Source: Microbacterium esteraromaticum
Lineage (GTDB): Bacteria; Actinomycetota; Actinomycetes; Actinomycetales; Microbacteriaceae
DNA length: 64,000 bases
Direction: 5' to 3'
Assembly: GCF_900163815.1 (NCBI RefSeq)
Contig: NZ_FUKO01000030.1
Location: 39,643-103,642, forward strand
In this document: positions 1 through 9,521 of the stretch, in pieces
How the letters are laid out: each line of letters opens with the position of its first letter
How positions within the stretch are numbered: the first letter of the stretch is position 1
Program-made: the position numbers and the translations under genes
Notes under the pieces: generated by a model
The model's input: the letters and a program-made list of their open reading frames with translations, nothing else
Databases searched by the model: none
What the model was told of the DNA's origin: nothing

Positions 1-413
1 GTGGAGTTGACCTGCATCTTGAACTCGCGCTGCGCGAAGCCGAAGCGCCCGAGGAAGACGAGCCCCATCGCAATGATGACGACGCCGAGGATGCGGGTGA
101 TCAGCTCGCCCCACTCGATGAAGAAGGCGGCGGCTGCGCCGCCGAGCACGGTATAGGTGACGAAGACGACGGTGAACCCCGCGATGAAAAGCAGCACACC
201 CAGCAGCATCCGTCGGCGAGACGTGCTCTGTACCCGTGCACCGGGCGAAGAGCCGGTCGAGGCGCTCACTCCCGCTGACCCGCCGATGAAACCGAGATAT
301 CCGGGCACGAGCGGCAGGATGCACGGTGAGAGGAACGAGACGAGCCCGGCGAGCATGGCCAGCGGAATCGCGATCCAGAGTGCGCCGGCGCCGATCACGG
401 CATCCGGGCTCAC
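1..413 (-). CDS. ccdA: Cytochrome c biogenesis protein CcdA (5' part, runs off window)
   Basis: The first ~137 codons of a CcdA/DsbD-type membrane protein are visible; the gene continues beyond base 1. CcdA passes electrons from cytoplasmic thioredoxin across the membrane to extracytoplasmic thioredoxin-like proteins that reduce apocytochrome c. The N-terminus shows a hydrophobic helix followed by the family motif FLSPCILPLVPGYLGF with its redox cysteine, and two more hydrophobic helices follow. The GTG start lies in a GTGA overlap with the stop of the upstream thioredoxin lipoprotein gene, so the two are translationally coupled and probably act together. Confidence 0.93.
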   Translation of the reverse strand, partial: MSPDAVIGAGALWIAIPLAMLAGLVSFLSPCILPLVPGYLGFIGGSAGVSASTGSSPGARVQSTSRRRMLLGVLLFIAGFTVVFVTYTVLGGAAAAFFIEWGELITRILGVVIIAMGLVFLGRFGFAQREFKMQVNS

Positions 414-1030
414 GCCTTCTCCTTGAGCACGTCCTGAATCAGCGTCGACAGGATCGATACGCCATCGATCGGCCCGATGATGCGGGCCGCGACGCGACCC
501 TGCTTGTCGAGCACCAGTGTGGTCGGCGGAGCCTTGACGGGTGTGACCTTCGCGAACGCCAGCTTTGCATCGCCGCTGGTCGCGTCGATCAGGCTCGGAT
601 AGGTGATGCCGTAGGTCTTGTCGAAGGCCTTCGCGGTGTCGGCCTGGTCGTAGATGTTGACGCCGATGAAGTGGACGTCGTCTTGCTGATGCTTCTGCCA
701 GGTCGCTTCGAGGTCGGGGGCTTCGAGCCGGCACGGCCCGCAGCCTGCGTACCAGAAGTTCACCACGGCGACATCGCCGCGGATCTCGTCGCTCGAGAAG
801 CTGTCGCCGTTCTCGGTCACTCCCCCGAAGTCGACGGCCTCGCCGCGCTGCTCTGCGGGGATCACGACGACGCGGGAATCGGCAGAGGTGTACGCGTTCT
901 CGCCGCCGTTCAGGTATGCCTCGGTGGCCGGATCAGCAGCGCAGGCGCTCAAGCCGATGGCGAGCACCGCGGCGAGCGCTGCACCGACGACGCGCCGGTC
1001 ACGACGAGGCGAACGAGCAGGCAGGGACAC
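410..1030 (-). CDS. TlpA/ResA-like thioredoxin lipoprotein
   Basis: This is a 206-residue membrane-anchored thioredoxin-fold protein. A signal peptide ends in the lipobox LSAC (Cys30), and the redox motif CGPC is at about residues 97-100 within NFWYAGCGPCRLEAPD. Family members reduce apocytochrome c or other envelope disulfides using electrons from CcdA, whose gene follows with a 4-base overlap. The GTG start is preceded by TACGAT ending 7 nt upstream, which suggests a leaderless mRNA; no good Shine-Dalgarno is present. The exact substrate cannot be read from the sequence. Confidence 0.9.
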   Translation of the reverse strand: MSLPARSPRRDRRVVGAALAAVLAIGLSACAADPATEAYLNGGENAYTSADSRVVVIPAEQRGEAVDFGGVTENGDSFSSDEIRGDVAVVNFWYAGCGPCRLEAPDLEATWQKHQQDDVHFIGVNIYDQADTAKAFDKTYGITYPSLIDATSGDAKLAFAKVTPVKAPPTTLVLDKQGRVAARIIGPIDGVSILSTLIQDVLKEKA

Positions 1031-1105
1031 GCTGGGAATCGTACGCGCATTTCCTATGGGCGCTCTGAAACGGTGTTGATCACCCGAATGCCACCGGTCA
1101 CCAGG

Positions 1106-1729
1106 TCAGACCGCCCCGAGATCAATGCCTTCCGCGGCCGGCTCGGCGTAGTCGACCTCGCGCCACACATCGCCGACGCGTTCGAAGCTCGTCACACTCG
1201 ACAGCGCGCAGCGCCGCGTGCGCGGGTCATGCCGCAGGGGCAGCCCCGCGATCGACAGGTGGGTGATCCAGATCGGCGCCTGGTGCGAGACGAACACGAC
1301 GTCGCCCCCATCGGCGTCATGCCATCGTTCGTCCATCGCGGCCAGCATCCGCTCGGCGATCGAGACATAGGCCTCGCCCCAGCTCGGCAGCGACGGGCGG
1401 CGCAGATGCCGCCAGTTGAGCGGGTTGCGCAGCGCACGCGACATGCGCTTGCCCTCGAAGACGTTCGCCGGCTCGATGATGCGCGCGTCGAGCGTCGGCA
1501 CGAGCCCGAAGAGCTCGGTGAACGGTTCGGCCGATTCCTGCGTGCGCTCCAGCGGCGAGCACCGCAGCTCTGCGACCGGACGACCGAACGAGGCGATGTG
1601 CTCGGCCGCGGCACGCGCCATCTGCCGCCCCGACTCGCTGAGGTAGTAGTCGGGCAGCCGCCCGTAGAGAACGCGGGCGGGGTTGTACACCTCACCATGG
1701 CGCACCAGGTGGAGACGGGATGCTGGCAT
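1106..1729 (-). CDS. Histidine phosphatase family protein (phosphoglycerate mutase-like)
   Basis: The 207-residue protein carries the branch-1 histidine phosphatase signature HLVRHGE at residues 7-13 (catalytic His11) and a later VSHQAP motif with the second active-site histidine. Members include cofactor-dependent phosphoglycerate mutases and many small-molecule phosphatases; the substrate is unknown here. The ATG start sits 6 nt after TAGACT, a leaderless -10 arrangement, and that box overlaps the stop codon of the upstream wHTH regulator gene. It may therefore be transcribed both from its own promoter and by read-through. Confidence 0.88.
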   Translation of the reverse strand: MPASRLHLVRHGEVYNPARVLYGRLPDYYLSESGRQMARAAAEHIASFGRPVAELRCSPLERTQESAEPFTELFGLVPTLDARIIEPANVFEGKRMSRALRNPLNWRHLRRPSLPSWGEAYVSIAERMLAAMDERWHDADGGDVVFVSHQAPIWITHLSIAGLPLRHDPRTRRCALSSVTSFERVGDVWREVDYAEPAAEGIDLGAV

Positions 1730-1738
1730 CCGGCCAGT

Positions 1739-2044
1739 CTAAGAGGAGCCGCCGAGGTCGGTGATGGCCCGAAGCGCACCCACGTGCTTCTCCAGCGCCT
1801 TGCGGCCCTTCACCGTCGAGCGCACCCAGGTGCGCGGGCGGGATCCGACATACCCCTTCGTGACCTTGACGTAGCCGAGCTTCTCGAGGTGCGAGAGCCC
1901 TTTGCTCACCGCCGAGTCGTCAGACTCGATGATGTCGCGCAGGGTCGAAAAATCGAGCTCGACATCATCGCCGAGCGCCGCCATCACCGACAGGCGCACC
2001 GGGGTCAGCAGCGCCTCGTCGAGGTCATGCCTCGGATGCGCCAC
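1739..2044 (-). CDS. Winged-helix transcriptional regulator (MarR/PadR-like single domain)
   Basis: This 101-residue protein consists of one winged-helix domain with a recognition-helix region around DSAVSKGLSHLEKLGYV followed by a wing containing VGSRPRTW. It resembles the small 'transcriptional regulator' family (PF13601-type) often paired with a membrane protein. The GTG start lies 20 bases inside the 3' end of the upstream membrane-protein gene, so the pair is an operon, and the regulator probably controls that operon. The effector is unknown. Confidence 0.85.
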   Translation of the reverse strand: MAHPRHDLDEALLTPVRLSVMAALGDDVELDFSTLRDIIESDDSAVSKGLSHLEKLGYVKVTKGYVGSRPRTWVRSTVKGRKALEKHVGALRAITDLGGSS

Positions 2045-2891
2045 GGCTGCGTCCGGGGAGAAAAGCCGACACGATAAGGGATGCTGCGACGAGCACCCCG
2101 ACGCCGATGGCGACGGCAGGGGTGATGAGGTCTGTGGCGATGATGAGCGCGGCGAGCAGGAACATCAGCAGGGCGGCGACGCCACCAGCGATCCACTGCG
2201 GCCGCCGCCATTCGTAACCGGTGTGCAGGATGCCCCACGCCGATGTCTGCGCCGCCAATGCGACGATGACCGCCAGCATCCCGATCATCGTCACGATCCA
2301 TGCCGCTGTCGGCCACAGTGCGACCGCACTAGCGAGACCGAGATAGGCACCGAGGACGATCGTCGTGATCTGCCCCGGTCGCGGGAGCAGACTCGATGGC
2401 TGCTGTTCGGCCTCTGCAGCCGGCATCCGCCGCAGGGCACTCAGCGGGCGGATACTGAACAGCACCAGCGTGACGGCGAAGGCGATCAGTGCCATCCACC
2501 ACGGGTAGCCGATGCCGAGGATCCCCCACGCGAAGAAGACGACGAGCAGGGCGATGAAGGCGCCGATGGCGAGCCACTGGCGACCGGTCGTCCGCAGCCG
2601 CCCGCCGAAGCGCTCACTCGCACCGGTGATGAGACTGGAGGAGATGATCAGTGGCGGGAGGATCAGCGCCATGGTGGTGCCGCCGTGGGCGCTGGCGCCG
2701 GCTTCGATCGACCCGGTGTAGACGAACACCGCCATGTACGCCGCCATCATCACCGCATAGGCGAGCTGCAGCAGGGCGTGGCCTCGGGGCACCTGCGCGG
2801 TGCGGGCACGGATCTGCTCGACGCTGCGCAGCATCCGCTCTTCGCTGCCGTCTGCACTCTCGTGGCTTTCGCTTTCCCGTTCACTTTCCAT
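2025..2891 (-). CDS. Integral membrane protein of unknown function, paired with wHTH regulator
   Basis: The 288-residue product begins with a charged, Glu/Ser-rich segment ([12 protein letters not shown]) and then has about six or seven hydrophobic helices, among them [19 protein letters not shown] and [17 protein letters not shown] do not recognise a specific family. I chose the ATG at 2891 because the open frame further upstream runs into the aspS promoter and has no membrane-like character. It is divergent from aspS and overlaps the downstream regulator gene by 20 bases. Confidence 0.78.
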   Translation of the reverse strand: MESERESESHESADGSEERMLRSVEQIRARTAQVPRGHALLQLAYAVMMAAYMAVFVYTGSIEAGASAHGGTTMALILPPLIISSSLITGASERFGGRLRTTGRQWLAIGAFIALLVVFFAWGILGIGYPWWMALIAFAVTLVLFSIRPLSALRRMPAAEAEQQPSSLLPRPGQITTIVLGAYLGLASAVALWPTAAWIVTMIGMLAVIVALAAQTSAWGILHTGYEWRRPQWIAGGVAALLMFLLAALIIATDLITPAVAIGVGVLVAASLIVSAFLPGRSRGASEA

Positions 2892-2997
2892 CTGGCAAGC
2901 ATGTGCCGATCGCCAAGCATCCGCAAGCCCTCTCCGGTTCGCTGTCCGGCGCTCGCCTAGAATGGCGAAGTTCCCTTTCCCAACCTGGAGGAATTCC

Positions 2998-4791
2998 GTG
3001 CTTCGCACCCACACGGCAGGCTCACTCGACGCCTCGCACATCGGTCAGACCGTCACTCTCTCGGGCTGGGTCGATCGTCGCCGCGATCACGGAGGCGTCG
3101 CCTTCATCGACCTGCGTGATGCGTCGGGCATTGCACAGGTGGTCATCCGCGACGAAGAGGTGGCGCACCCGCTGCGCAGCGAATTCGTGCTGCAGATCAC
3201 CGGCGAGGTCTCGCGTCGTCCCGCGGGAAACGAGAACCCGAACCTGCCGACCGGCGAGATCGAGCTGATCGCGACCGACGTCGTCGTGCTCAACGAGTCG
3301 GCACCGCTGCCCTTCCAGGTTTCCAGCGGTCTCGCCGAGAGCGACCCGATCGGTGAAGAGGTGCGCCTCAAGCACCGCTATCTCGACCTGCGCCGCCCCA
3401 CCGCGGCGAACGCGATGCGACTGCGCTCCGACGTGTACAAGGCCATCCGCGATGAGCTGCACACGCGCGATTTCATCGAGGTCGAAACCCCGACGCTCAC
3501 CCGGTCCACGCCTGAGGGCGCGCGTGACTTCCTGGTGCCGGCTCGCCTGCACCCCGGCAACTGGTACGCGCTGCCGCAGTCGCCGCAGCTGTTCAAACAG
3601 CTGCTGATGGTGGGTGGCGTGGAGAAGTACTTCCAGATCGCCCGCTGCTACCGCGACGAGGACTTCCGCGCCGACCGCCAGCCGGAGTTCACCCAGCTCG
3701 ACATCGAGATGAGCTTCGTCGAACAGGAAGACGTCATCGAGATGATGGAGTCCCTCATCGTCGCGATGTGGAAGACCATCGATGTCGACGTGCAGACCCC
3801 GCTGCCGCGAATGACCTACGCCGAGGCGATGGCCAAGTACGGCTCCGACAAGCCCGACCTGCGCTTCGGTCTCGAGCTTGTCGAAGCCACCGAGTACTTC
3901 TCAGACACCCCGTTCCGGGTGTTTCAGTCGGAGTACGTCGGCGCGGTGCTGATGCCCGGTGGCGCCTCGCAGCCGCGCAAGGTGCTCGACGCCTGGCAGG
4001 ACTGGGCCAAGCAGCGCGGCGCACGCGGCCTCGCGTACGTCCTCTTCAACGAAGACGGCACGCTCGGCGGACCCGTCGCGAAGAACCTGTCCGAGGCCGA
4101 GCAGGCGGGCCTTGCCGAGCTCGTGGGAGCGGCGCCCGGCGACTGCGCGTTCTTCGCCGCCGGTTCCGCGAAGGACTCGCGCGCGCTGCTCGGCGCGGCA
4201 CGCGTGGAGATCGGCCGTCGGCTCGAACTGCTCGACCCGAACCAGTTCGCATTTACGTGGGTTGTCGACGCGCCGATGTTCGAATCGGCGTCGGATGCTG
4301 TGGCATCCGGTGATGTCGCCGTCGGCGCCGGCGCCTGGACGGCCGTCCACCACGCGTTCACCGGCCCGAAGCCCGAGTTCGAGAACACGTTCGATACCGA
4401 CCCGGCATCCGCTCTCGCCTACGCGTACGACATCGTCTGCAACGGCTCGGAGCTGGGTGGCGGCTCGATCCGCATCCACCGCGAAGACGTGCAGAAGCGC
4501 GTGTTCAAGGTGATGGGCATCACCGAGGAAGAAGCCGACGAGAAGTTCGGATTCCTGCTCGAGGCGTTCAAGTTCGGCGCTCCCCCGCACGGCGGAATCG
4601 CGCTGGGCATGGACCGCGTGATGCAGCACCTGACCAAGACCGACTCGATCCGCGAGGTCATCGCGTTCCCGAAGTCGGGCGGCGGGTTCGACCCGCTCAC
4701 CGAGGCGCCCGCGGCCATCACTCCCGAGCAGCGCGCCGAGGCCGGCGTCGACTTCGTCGCGGAGGATGCCGAGGACGGCGCCCCCGCCTGA
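2998..4791 (+). CDS. aspS: Aspartate--tRNA ligase
   Basis: The 597-residue bacterial-type class II aspartyl-tRNA synthetase charges tRNA with aspartate. An N-terminal OB-fold anticodon domain ([19 protein letters not shown]) is followed by the catalytic core with the flipping loop QSPQLFKQ, motif 2 residues [18 protein letters not shown], and motif 3 [10 protein letters not shown] near the C-terminus. The bacterial GAD insertion lies between motifs 2 and 3. The GTG start is preceded by GGAGG at 7 nt, and TAGAAT at 2958-2963 is a plausible -10. A large hairpin follows the stop codon. Length is normal for the family. Confidence 0.98.
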   Translation: MLRTHTAGSLDASHIGQTVTLSGWVDRRRDHGGVAFIDLRDASGIAQVVIRDEEVAHPLRSEFVLQITGEVSRRPAGNENPNLPTGEIELIATDVVVLNESAPLPFQVSSGLAESDPIGEEVRLKHRYLDLRRPTAANAMRLRSDVYKAIRDELHTRDFIEVETPTLTRSTPEGARDFLVPARLHPGNWYALPQSPQLFKQLLMVGGVEKYFQIARCYRDEDFRADRQPEFTQLDIEMSFVEQEDVIEMMESLIVAMWKTIDVDVQTPLPRMTYAEAMAKYGSDKPDLRFGLELVEATEYFSDTPFRVFQSEYVGAVLMPGGASQPRKVLDAWQDWAKQRGARGLAYVLFNEDGTLGGPVAKNLSEAEQAGLAELVGAAPGDCAFFAAGSAKDSRALLGAARVEIGRRLELLDPNQFAFTWVVDAPMFESASDAVASGDVAVGAGAWTAVHHAFTGPKPEFENTFDTDPASALAYAYDIVCNGSELGGGSIRIHREDVQKRVFKVMGITEEEADEKFGFLLEAFKFGAPPHGGIALGMDRVMQHLTKTDSIREVIAFPKSGGGFDPLTEAPAAITPEQRAEAGVDFVAEDAEDGAPA

Positions 4792-4806
4792 CACCCCGCC
4801 TCACCT

Positions 4807-4882
4807 GACACCCCGTCTTATCGTCGAGACCCCGTCGTATGCACGTCGCTACGACGGGGTCTCGACGTTTACCCGGGGTGTC
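4807..4882. terminator. Nested hairpin between convergent genes (bidirectional terminator, repeat family A)
   Basis: The structure has an outer 9-bp stem GACACCCCG / CGGGGTGTC and an inner perfect 17-bp stem (4822-4838 with 4851-4867) around a 12-nt loop, separated by 6-nt T-rich bulges on both sides. It lies between the convergent aspS and TauE genes, 39 nt from the latter. No long U-run follows, but the stem is strong and symmetrical, which suits bidirectional termination. A related copy is at 6328-6403. Confidence 0.75.
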
Positions 4883-4920
4883 GGGGAACGACGGGCGGAT
4901 GCTGTCGCCGGCGGCAACGA

Positions 4921-5745
4921 TTAGAGCGCTGCGAGCAGGGGTGAGACGTTCTCGTTCCACACATCGAACCCGAGCTTGCCGATGAGTGCGATGACGACGA
5001 TGAGAAAGACGATCCGGATGAACTTCGCGCCCCCGGTGATCGCCATGCGCGATCCCAGATAGCTGCCCGCGACATTCGCGGCGGCGAGGATGCCACCCAG
5101 CAGCCACAGCACGGCCCCGTGCGGGATGAACAGCAGCAGCGCGCCGGCGTTGGTGGCGAGGTTCACGATCTTCGCCTTCGCGCTCGCCTGCAGGAAGTCA
5201 TAGCCCAGCAGTGACACCAGTGTGATCACGAGGAAGGTGCCGGTACCCGGTCCGATGAGTCCGTCGTAGAAGCCGATCACGAGTCCGGCGGCGCCGGCCG
5301 CGATGTGGTGCTTGTGCCCGCTGAACCGCAGCCGGGTGGCCGCGCCCAACTGCGGCTTGAACACCGTGAACAGCGCCACAGCGAGCAGGGCGATCACGAT
5401 GATCGGCTTGAACGCCTCGGCAGGCAGCACGATCGCCGCCGCCGCGCCTCCGAAAGAGCCGACGAGCGCGATCAGCGCCATCGGGATCGCGGTCCGAATA
5501 TCGGGTTTCGCTCGTCGATAGTAGGTAGTGGCGCTGGTCGCCGTGCCGAACACCGACGCGAGCTTGTTCGTCGCGAGCGCCTGCACAGGAGAGATGCCTG
5601 GAATCAACAGCAGGGCCGGCAACTGCAGCAGACCGCCCCCGCCGACGACGGCATCGATCCACCCCGCCCCGAACGCCGCGATGACGATGAGGATGAGCAT
5701 GCCCCAGGTGAGCTGCTCGAGGCCGAGTACCGCGCCGATTTCCAT
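4921..5745 (-). CDS. Sulfite exporter TauE/SafE family permease
   Basis: The 274-residue protein has about eight hydrophobic helices and the characteristic N-terminal GAGWIDAVVGGGGLLQLPAL repeat plus a second half-repeat around GLVIGFYDGLIGPGTGTFL. TauE/SafE proteins move sulfoacetate, sulfite or other organosulfur or small anions across the membrane; the direction and substrate are not defined here. The start is 26 nt from the divergent GNAT gene, so both promoters must overlap. Confidence 0.9.
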   Translation of the reverse strand: MEIGAVLGLEQLTWGMLILIVIAAFGAGWIDAVVGGGGLLQLPALLLIPGISPVQALATNKLASVFGTATSATTYYRRAKPDIRTAIPMALIALVGSFGGAAAAIVLPAEAFKPIIVIALLAVALFTVFKPQLGAATRLRFSGHKHHIAAGAAGLVIGFYDGLIGPGTGTFLVITLVSLLGYDFLQASAKAKIVNLATNAGALLLFIPHGAVLWLLGGILAAANVAGSYLGSRMAITGGAKFIRIVFLIVVIALIGKLGFDVWNENVSPLLAAL

Positions 5746-5771
5746 TGCTCTTAGAATGCCAGACTGGGCGC

Positions 5772-6329
5772 ATGCTCGATGCCCTTGTTCTCCCCCAGGT
5801 TCTCCCCTCGCGCGCGGATTCCGAGGCTGACGGACCAGTCATCCTTCGACGCGCGACAGCCGCGGATGTGGAGGGGCTCATCGCGCTGCTGGCAGATGAC
5901 CCGATCAGTGCATCCCGCGGGGATATCGCCGCTCCCGATGACCATGCGCGGTACGCGGCGGCGCTCAGGCAGATTCTCGGCGACCCGTCGAACGATCTGC
6001 TCGTGGCCGAGAGAGCGGATGCCGTCGTCGGCACATTCCAGCTCACCCTCATTCCAGGTATGGCTCGTCGCGGATCCTGGCGATTGCTCGTCGAGGCTGT
6101 GCGGGTGCGCAGCGATCTTCGCTCGGCCGGGATCGGCTCGGCCATGATGCGCTGGGTGACCGATGAGGCAGCATCCCGACTCGGCGCCGATCTCGTGCAG
6201 CTCACCTCGGATGCCGCCCGCGTCGAGGCGCACCGCTTCTACGAACGACTGGGGTTCGCCGGCTCGCACCTCGGCTTCAAGTACCCCGTGCGCCCGTCCT
6301 CGGCAGGGGTTGCCGAAGTCGAAGGCTGA
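5772..6329 (+). CDS. GNAT family N-acetyltransferase
   Basis: The 185-residue GCN5-related acetyltransferase has the acetyl-CoA binding motif R-x-x-G-x-G/A visible as LRSAGIGSAMMRW, followed by the conserved HRFYERLGF segment near the C-terminus. I chose ATG 5772 over 5745 because the longer version overlaps the divergent TauE start codon. The stop TGA is embedded in the left arm of a large hairpin. The acceptor substrate is unknown. Confidence 0.88.
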   Translation: MLDALVLPQVLPSRADSEADGPVILRRATAADVEGLIALLADDPISASRGDIAAPDDHARYAAALRQILGDPSNDLLVAERADAVVGTFQLTLIPGMARRGSWRLLVEAVRVRSDLRSAGIGSAMMRWVTDEAASRLGADLVQLTSDAARVEAHRFYERLGFAGSHLGFKYPVRPSSAGVAEVEG

Positions 6330-6403
6330 CACCCCGGTTTAACGCCGAGACCCCGTGCTGCAGTCGTCTGCAGCACGGGGTCTCGATGCTTACACGGGGT
6401 GTC
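6328..6403. terminator. Nested hairpin between convergent genes (repeat family A, second copy)
   Basis: The outer stem GACACCCCG / CGGGGTGTC is identical to that of the element at 4807-4882. The inner stem is a perfect 18 bp (6346-6363 with 6368-6385) around a TCGT loop and shares the core GAGACCCCGT. The stop codon of the GNAT gene forms the first bases of the left arm, and the ATP-binding protein gene ends 15 nt beyond the right arm on the other strand. Confidence 0.75.
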
Positions 6404-6418
6404 GGCGGCGCCGAACGA

Positions 6419-7174
6419 TCAGAGCACGCGGGAGAGGAAATCCTGTGTGCGCTGGTGCTGCGGATTTCCGAGCACCTCGTGCGGTTCGCCCTGCTCGACG
6501 ATGACACCACCGTCCATGAAGATCAGGCGCGAGCCGACCTCACGGGCGAAACCCATCTCGTGCGTGACGACCAGCATGGTCATGCCTTCTTCAGCCAGCG
6601 AGCGCATCACCTGCAGCACCTCACCGACCAGTTCGGGGTCGAGCGCCGACGTCGGCTCGTCGAAGAGCATCATGTCGGGGTTCATGCACAGCGCGCGCGC
6701 AATGGCGACGCGCTGCTGCTGCCCACCCGAGAGGTGGCTGGGATACGCATCCGCCTTCTCCGACAGGCCGACCCGCTCGAGCATCTCGTAAGCGACCTGC
6801 TCCGCCTCTTCCTTCGAACGCTTCTTCACACGTCGCTGCGCAACCGTGAGGTTGCCGAGCACTGTCATGTGCGGAAACAGGTTGAAGCTCTGGAACACCA
6901 TGCCGATGCGCTGGCGCACCCGGTCGATGTCGGTGTCCTCATCGGTGACGTCGATGCCTTCGATGAGGATGTGGCCGGCCGTGGGCTCCTCCAGCAGGTT
7001 CACCGAGCGCAGCAGCGTCGACTTGCCCGAGCCCGACGGCCCGATGACGCAGACCACTTCGCCCGCGAGCACCGTGAGGTCGATTCCCTTGAGAACTTCG
7101 TTGTCGCCGAAGCTCTTCACGAGTCCCTGCATATCGATCGCAGGGGCGTGAATATCGATCAGATCCGTGCTCAT
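6419..7174 (-). CDS. Polar amino acid ABC transporter ATP-binding protein (GlnQ/HisP type)
   Basis: The 251-residue ATPase has Walker [10 protein letters not shown], signature [15 protein letters not shown] and Walker [13 protein letters not shown], the usual layout of GlnQ-family subunits that power amino acid uptake. The ATG at 7174 overlaps the permease stop (ATGA), which is why it is preferred over the in-frame upstream codon at 7204. It is the last gene of a binding protein-permease-ATPase operon. Confidence 0.95.
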   Translation of the reverse strand: MSTDLIDIHAPAIDMQGLVKSFGDNEVLKGIDLTVLAGEVVCVIGPSGSGKSTLLRSVNLLEEPTAGHILIEGIDVTDEDTDIDRVRQRIGMVFQSFNLFPHMTVLGNLTVAQRRVKKRSKEEAEQVAYEMLERVGLSEKADAYPSHLSGGQQQRVAIARALCMNPDMMLFDEPTSALDPELVGEVLQVMRSLAEEGMTMLVVTHEMGFAREVGSRLIFMDGGVIVEQGEPHEVLGNPQHQRTQDFLSRVL

Positions 7175-7962
7175 CGTTCCCTCGCCATCCGTCGCTCCAG
7201 CCACGCGGTGAACCGCGTGAGCGGGATCGTCACGATCAGATACATAATGGCCGCCATGATCAGCGGCGTCGCGTTCGCGTACATCGTGTTCGCATCGCGC
7301 GCGAAGCTGGTGAGCTCCTTCGACCAGATGAAGGTTCCCGCAATGAACAGCAGCGAGGTGTCCTTCAGCAGCAGGACGAACTCATTCGTCAGCGGCGGAA
7401 TGATGATGCGGAACCCCTGCGGCAGAACGATGAAGAACATGGTCTTCATCGGTGACATGCCCAGCGATCGCGATGCCTCGGTCTGTCCCTTGGGCACCGC
7501 CTGGATGCCCGAGCGGATCACCTCCGCCATGTAGGCGGACGCGACCAGGATGAGACCGATCAGCCCTGCGCCGACCGGGCCGCCCGGCGGCTTGATGCCG
7601 AACGCGATAGGCAGGATGAATGCCATCGCGAAGATCGTCAGCAGCGCGGGCAAGCCGCGGAACAGTTCGATCCACGCGGTGGCGAACCAGCGGAACGGCG
7701 CGATGACCGACAGCTTCAGCAGGGCGAAGACGATGCCGAGCAGGATGCCGCCGGTGAAGGCGATCAGCGTGAACAGGATCGTGTTGCGCAGCGCAACGAT
7801 GATGATGTCGGGAAACAGCTTCGCCGCGACTTCAAGATCGAAGAACTGTTTTCCGAGTCTGGCCCAGTCCGTGAATATTGCGATCAGCACAACCAGCACG
7901 AGGAAGATCCCGTACATCGAATACCGGTAGAGCTTGGTTTTAGTCCTCCGCCTCAATGCCAT
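7171..7962 (-). CDS. Amino acid ABC transporter permease (HisM/GlnP type)
   Basis: The 263-residue permease has an N-terminal membrane helix preceded by a basic segment ([15 protein letters not shown]), about five helices in all, and the cytoplasmic EAA loop [20 protein letters not shown] that docks on the ATPase. It forms the membrane channel of the importer whose binding protein and ATPase flank it. A single permease gene implies a homodimeric channel. Confidence 0.94.
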   Translation of the reverse strand: MALRRRTKTKLYRYSMYGIFLVLVVLIAIFTDWARLGKQFFDLEVAAKLFPDIIIVALRNTILFTLIAFTGGILLGIVFALLKLSVIAPFRWFATAWIELFRGLPALLTIFAMAFILPIAFGIKPPGGPVGAGLIGLILVASAYMAEVIRSGIQAVPKGQTEASRSLGMSPMKTMFFIVLPQGFRIIIPPLTNEFVLLLKDTSLLFIAGTFIWSKELTSFARDANTMYANATPLIMAAIMYLIVTIPLTRFTAWLERRMARER

Positions 7963-7992
7963 CTGAGCGGACCTCCTATCTGCCCGCGGCGC

Positions 7993-8814
7993 TTACTTGG
8001 CCGCGAAATAGGTGTCGTAGATGGTGTCGTAGTCTCCGCTGTCGCGCAGCTCCTTGAGCGCCTTGTTCACGGCGTCGCGCAGTTCATCCTTCTCGCCCTT
8101 GGCGAAAGCGAACCCGTAAGACTCTTCCGTGTTGTACTCCTCGACGATCTTGTAGTCGGAGTCGGCCTTCTCGTGCTCGATGTTGACCGGCTGGTCCTGC
8201 AGGATGGCGTCGATCTGTCCTGCCTGCAGCGCGGGCCACAGCTCAGCATCGCCGGGGTACTGCACGAGCGTCGCGTCCTTGGCGTTCTCCTTGGCGTAGC
8301 TCTCGCCCGTCGTACCCTGCTGCACACCGAGGTTCTTGCCGGCGAGGTCGTCGATGCTCTTGATACCCGAATCGGTGCTGGTCAGCAGCGACTGCAGCGA
8401 GTCGTAGTACGGGTCGGAGAAGTCGATGTTCGCCTTGCGCTCGTCAGTGATGGTCATCGCCGAGGCACCCATGTCACAGGTGCCCGCGATCAGAGTGGTG
8501 CCCGACTGCAGTCCGTCGAAGCTGACATCCTGCACGCTGAGCTCCAGACCGAGCTTCTGCGCGATCGCGTAGGTCAGATCGATGTCGAATCCGGTGTACC
8601 CGCTGCCGTTGTCGCCGCCCTCCATCTCGAAAGGCACGTACGGCACCTCCGAGCAGACCGTCAGCGTGCCGTCGGTGACGAGACCGTAGTCGGCGCCGGC
8701 CGGCGTTTTGTCGCCGTCATTGCCGGGAGAGGTGTCTCCGCTGGCGCAGCCGGTGAGAGCGAGCATGGAGGCAGCCGCGATAGCGGCGCCGATGAGCAGG
8801 GGACGGCGGTTCAT
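7993..8814 (-). CDS. Amino acid ABC transporter substrate-binding lipoprotein
   Basis: The 273-residue bacterial solute-binding family 3 protein has a signal peptide with lipobox LTGC (Cys23), then a typical TVCSEVPYVPFEM start of the mature domain and the hinge-region GFDIDLTYAIAQKLG. It captures a polar amino acid outside the cell for the adjacent permease/ATPase. The ATG at 8814 is supported by AAGGAG 6 nt upstream; the longer open frame lacks a signal peptide. The exact ligand cannot be assigned. Confidence 0.94.
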   Translation of the reverse strand: MNRRPLLIGAAIAAASMLALTGCASGDTSPGNDGDKTPAGADYGLVTDGTLTVCSEVPYVPFEMEGGDNGSGYTGFDIDLTYAIAQKLGLELSVQDVSFDGLQSGTTLIAGTCDMGASAMTITDERKANIDFSDPYYDSLQSLLTSTDSGIKSIDDLAGKNLGVQQGTTGESYAKENAKDATLVQYPGDAELWPALQAGQIDAILQDQPVNIEHEKADSDYKIVEEYNTEESYGFAFAKGEKDELRDAVNKALKELRDSGDYDTIYDTYFAAK

Positions 8815-8923
8815 GGCCACTCCTTTGTGACAGGGGCTTGTTGCCCAGGTACGGGTATATCTCATCTTGACATGCAGCCACCGCCATCGCCCACCGTCAG
8901 CGAAGCCTGCGTGATCACATTTG

Positions 8924-8954
8924 TATTGCGAAGCAGGACAGCCGCTTCGCAATA
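8924..8954 (-). terminator. Hairpin terminator after the rhodanese-glutaredoxin-Dabb operon
   Basis: A perfect 11-bp stem, TATTGCGAAGC with GCTTCGCAATA, encloses a 9-nt loop just after the stop of the Dabb-domain gene. No T-run follows, so termination strength is uncertain. Confidence 0.65.
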
Positions 8955-8961
8955 GGGGCGC

Positions 8962-9261
8962 TCAGACCTCGAAGTCGACCGCCACGCGCGATGCGACGAC
9001 GGACCGGATGTACGCCCCGACTTCCTGGTGCGCCGGATGCACCTGGTAGGCCTCGAGATCGTCGAGCGTGTCGACATCAGCGACGAGCGTGACGTCCCAG
9101 TTGACGTCCGGATGCACGATATTGGCGCCGGCCGTCACTGCGCGTAACTCAGGAATGACCCCGAGCAGCGCGTTCAGCCGGCGCGAGACCTCCGCAGCCT
9201 GTTCGCCGCGCACGGCAGCATCCTCTTCGGCGAGCTTCCAGCTCACGACGTGACGGATCAT
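8962..9261 (-). CDS. Dabb (stress-responsive alpha/beta-barrel) domain protein
   Basis: The 99-residue protein begins MIRHVVSWKL and has the Dabb dimeric alpha/beta-barrel pattern, including NWDVTLVADVDTLDDLEAY and a C-terminal SRVAVDF strand. Dabb proteins are small dimeric enzymes or stress proteins of mostly unknown reaction. The start overlaps the stop of the glutaredoxin gene by 4 bases (ATGA), so it belongs to the rhodanese-glutaredoxin operon. The longer open frame upstream is only the shadow of that gene. Confidence 0.88.
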   Translation of the reverse strand: MIRHVVSWKLAEEDAAVRGEQAAEVSRRLNALLGVIPELRAVTAGANIVHPDVNWDVTLVADVDTLDDLEAYQVHPAHQEVGAYIRSVVASRVAVDFEV

Positions 9262-9521
9262 TTCATTGCCTCCTCGAGCGCATCGCGCAATCGGTCGGAA
9301 GAGACGCGCCAGTGCGCGTGCAGTTCGCCATCGATCAGGATGACGGGGATCTTCTCCCACCACAGTTCGTAGAGCGCCGGATCGTCGGCGATCGAGCGCT
9401 CGACGATCTCCAGCCGCTCGGCGGCAGCATCCGGCAGCTCGGCAACGACCGCATTCACGATCTCCGCCGCGACATCGCACAGATGACAGTCGGGCTTGCC
9501 GATGATGGTGACTGTGGTCAC
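9258..9521 (-). CDS. Glutaredoxin family protein
   Basis: The 87-residue thioredoxin-fold protein carries the redox motif CHLC at about residues 11-14 (GKPDCHLCDVA) and a C-terminal VILIDGEL strand. It is a DUF836-type glutaredoxin that reduces disulfides or mixed disulfides in the cytoplasm. I chose the GTG at 9521 because it overlaps the rhodanese stop (GTGA). Together with the rhodanese gene it suggests low-molecular-weight thiol or persulfide chemistry. Confidence 0.87.
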   Translation of the reverse strand: MTTVTIIGKPDCHLCDVAAEIVNAVVAELPDAAAERLEIVERSIADDPALYELWWEKIPVILIDGELHAHWRVSSDRLRDALEEAMK

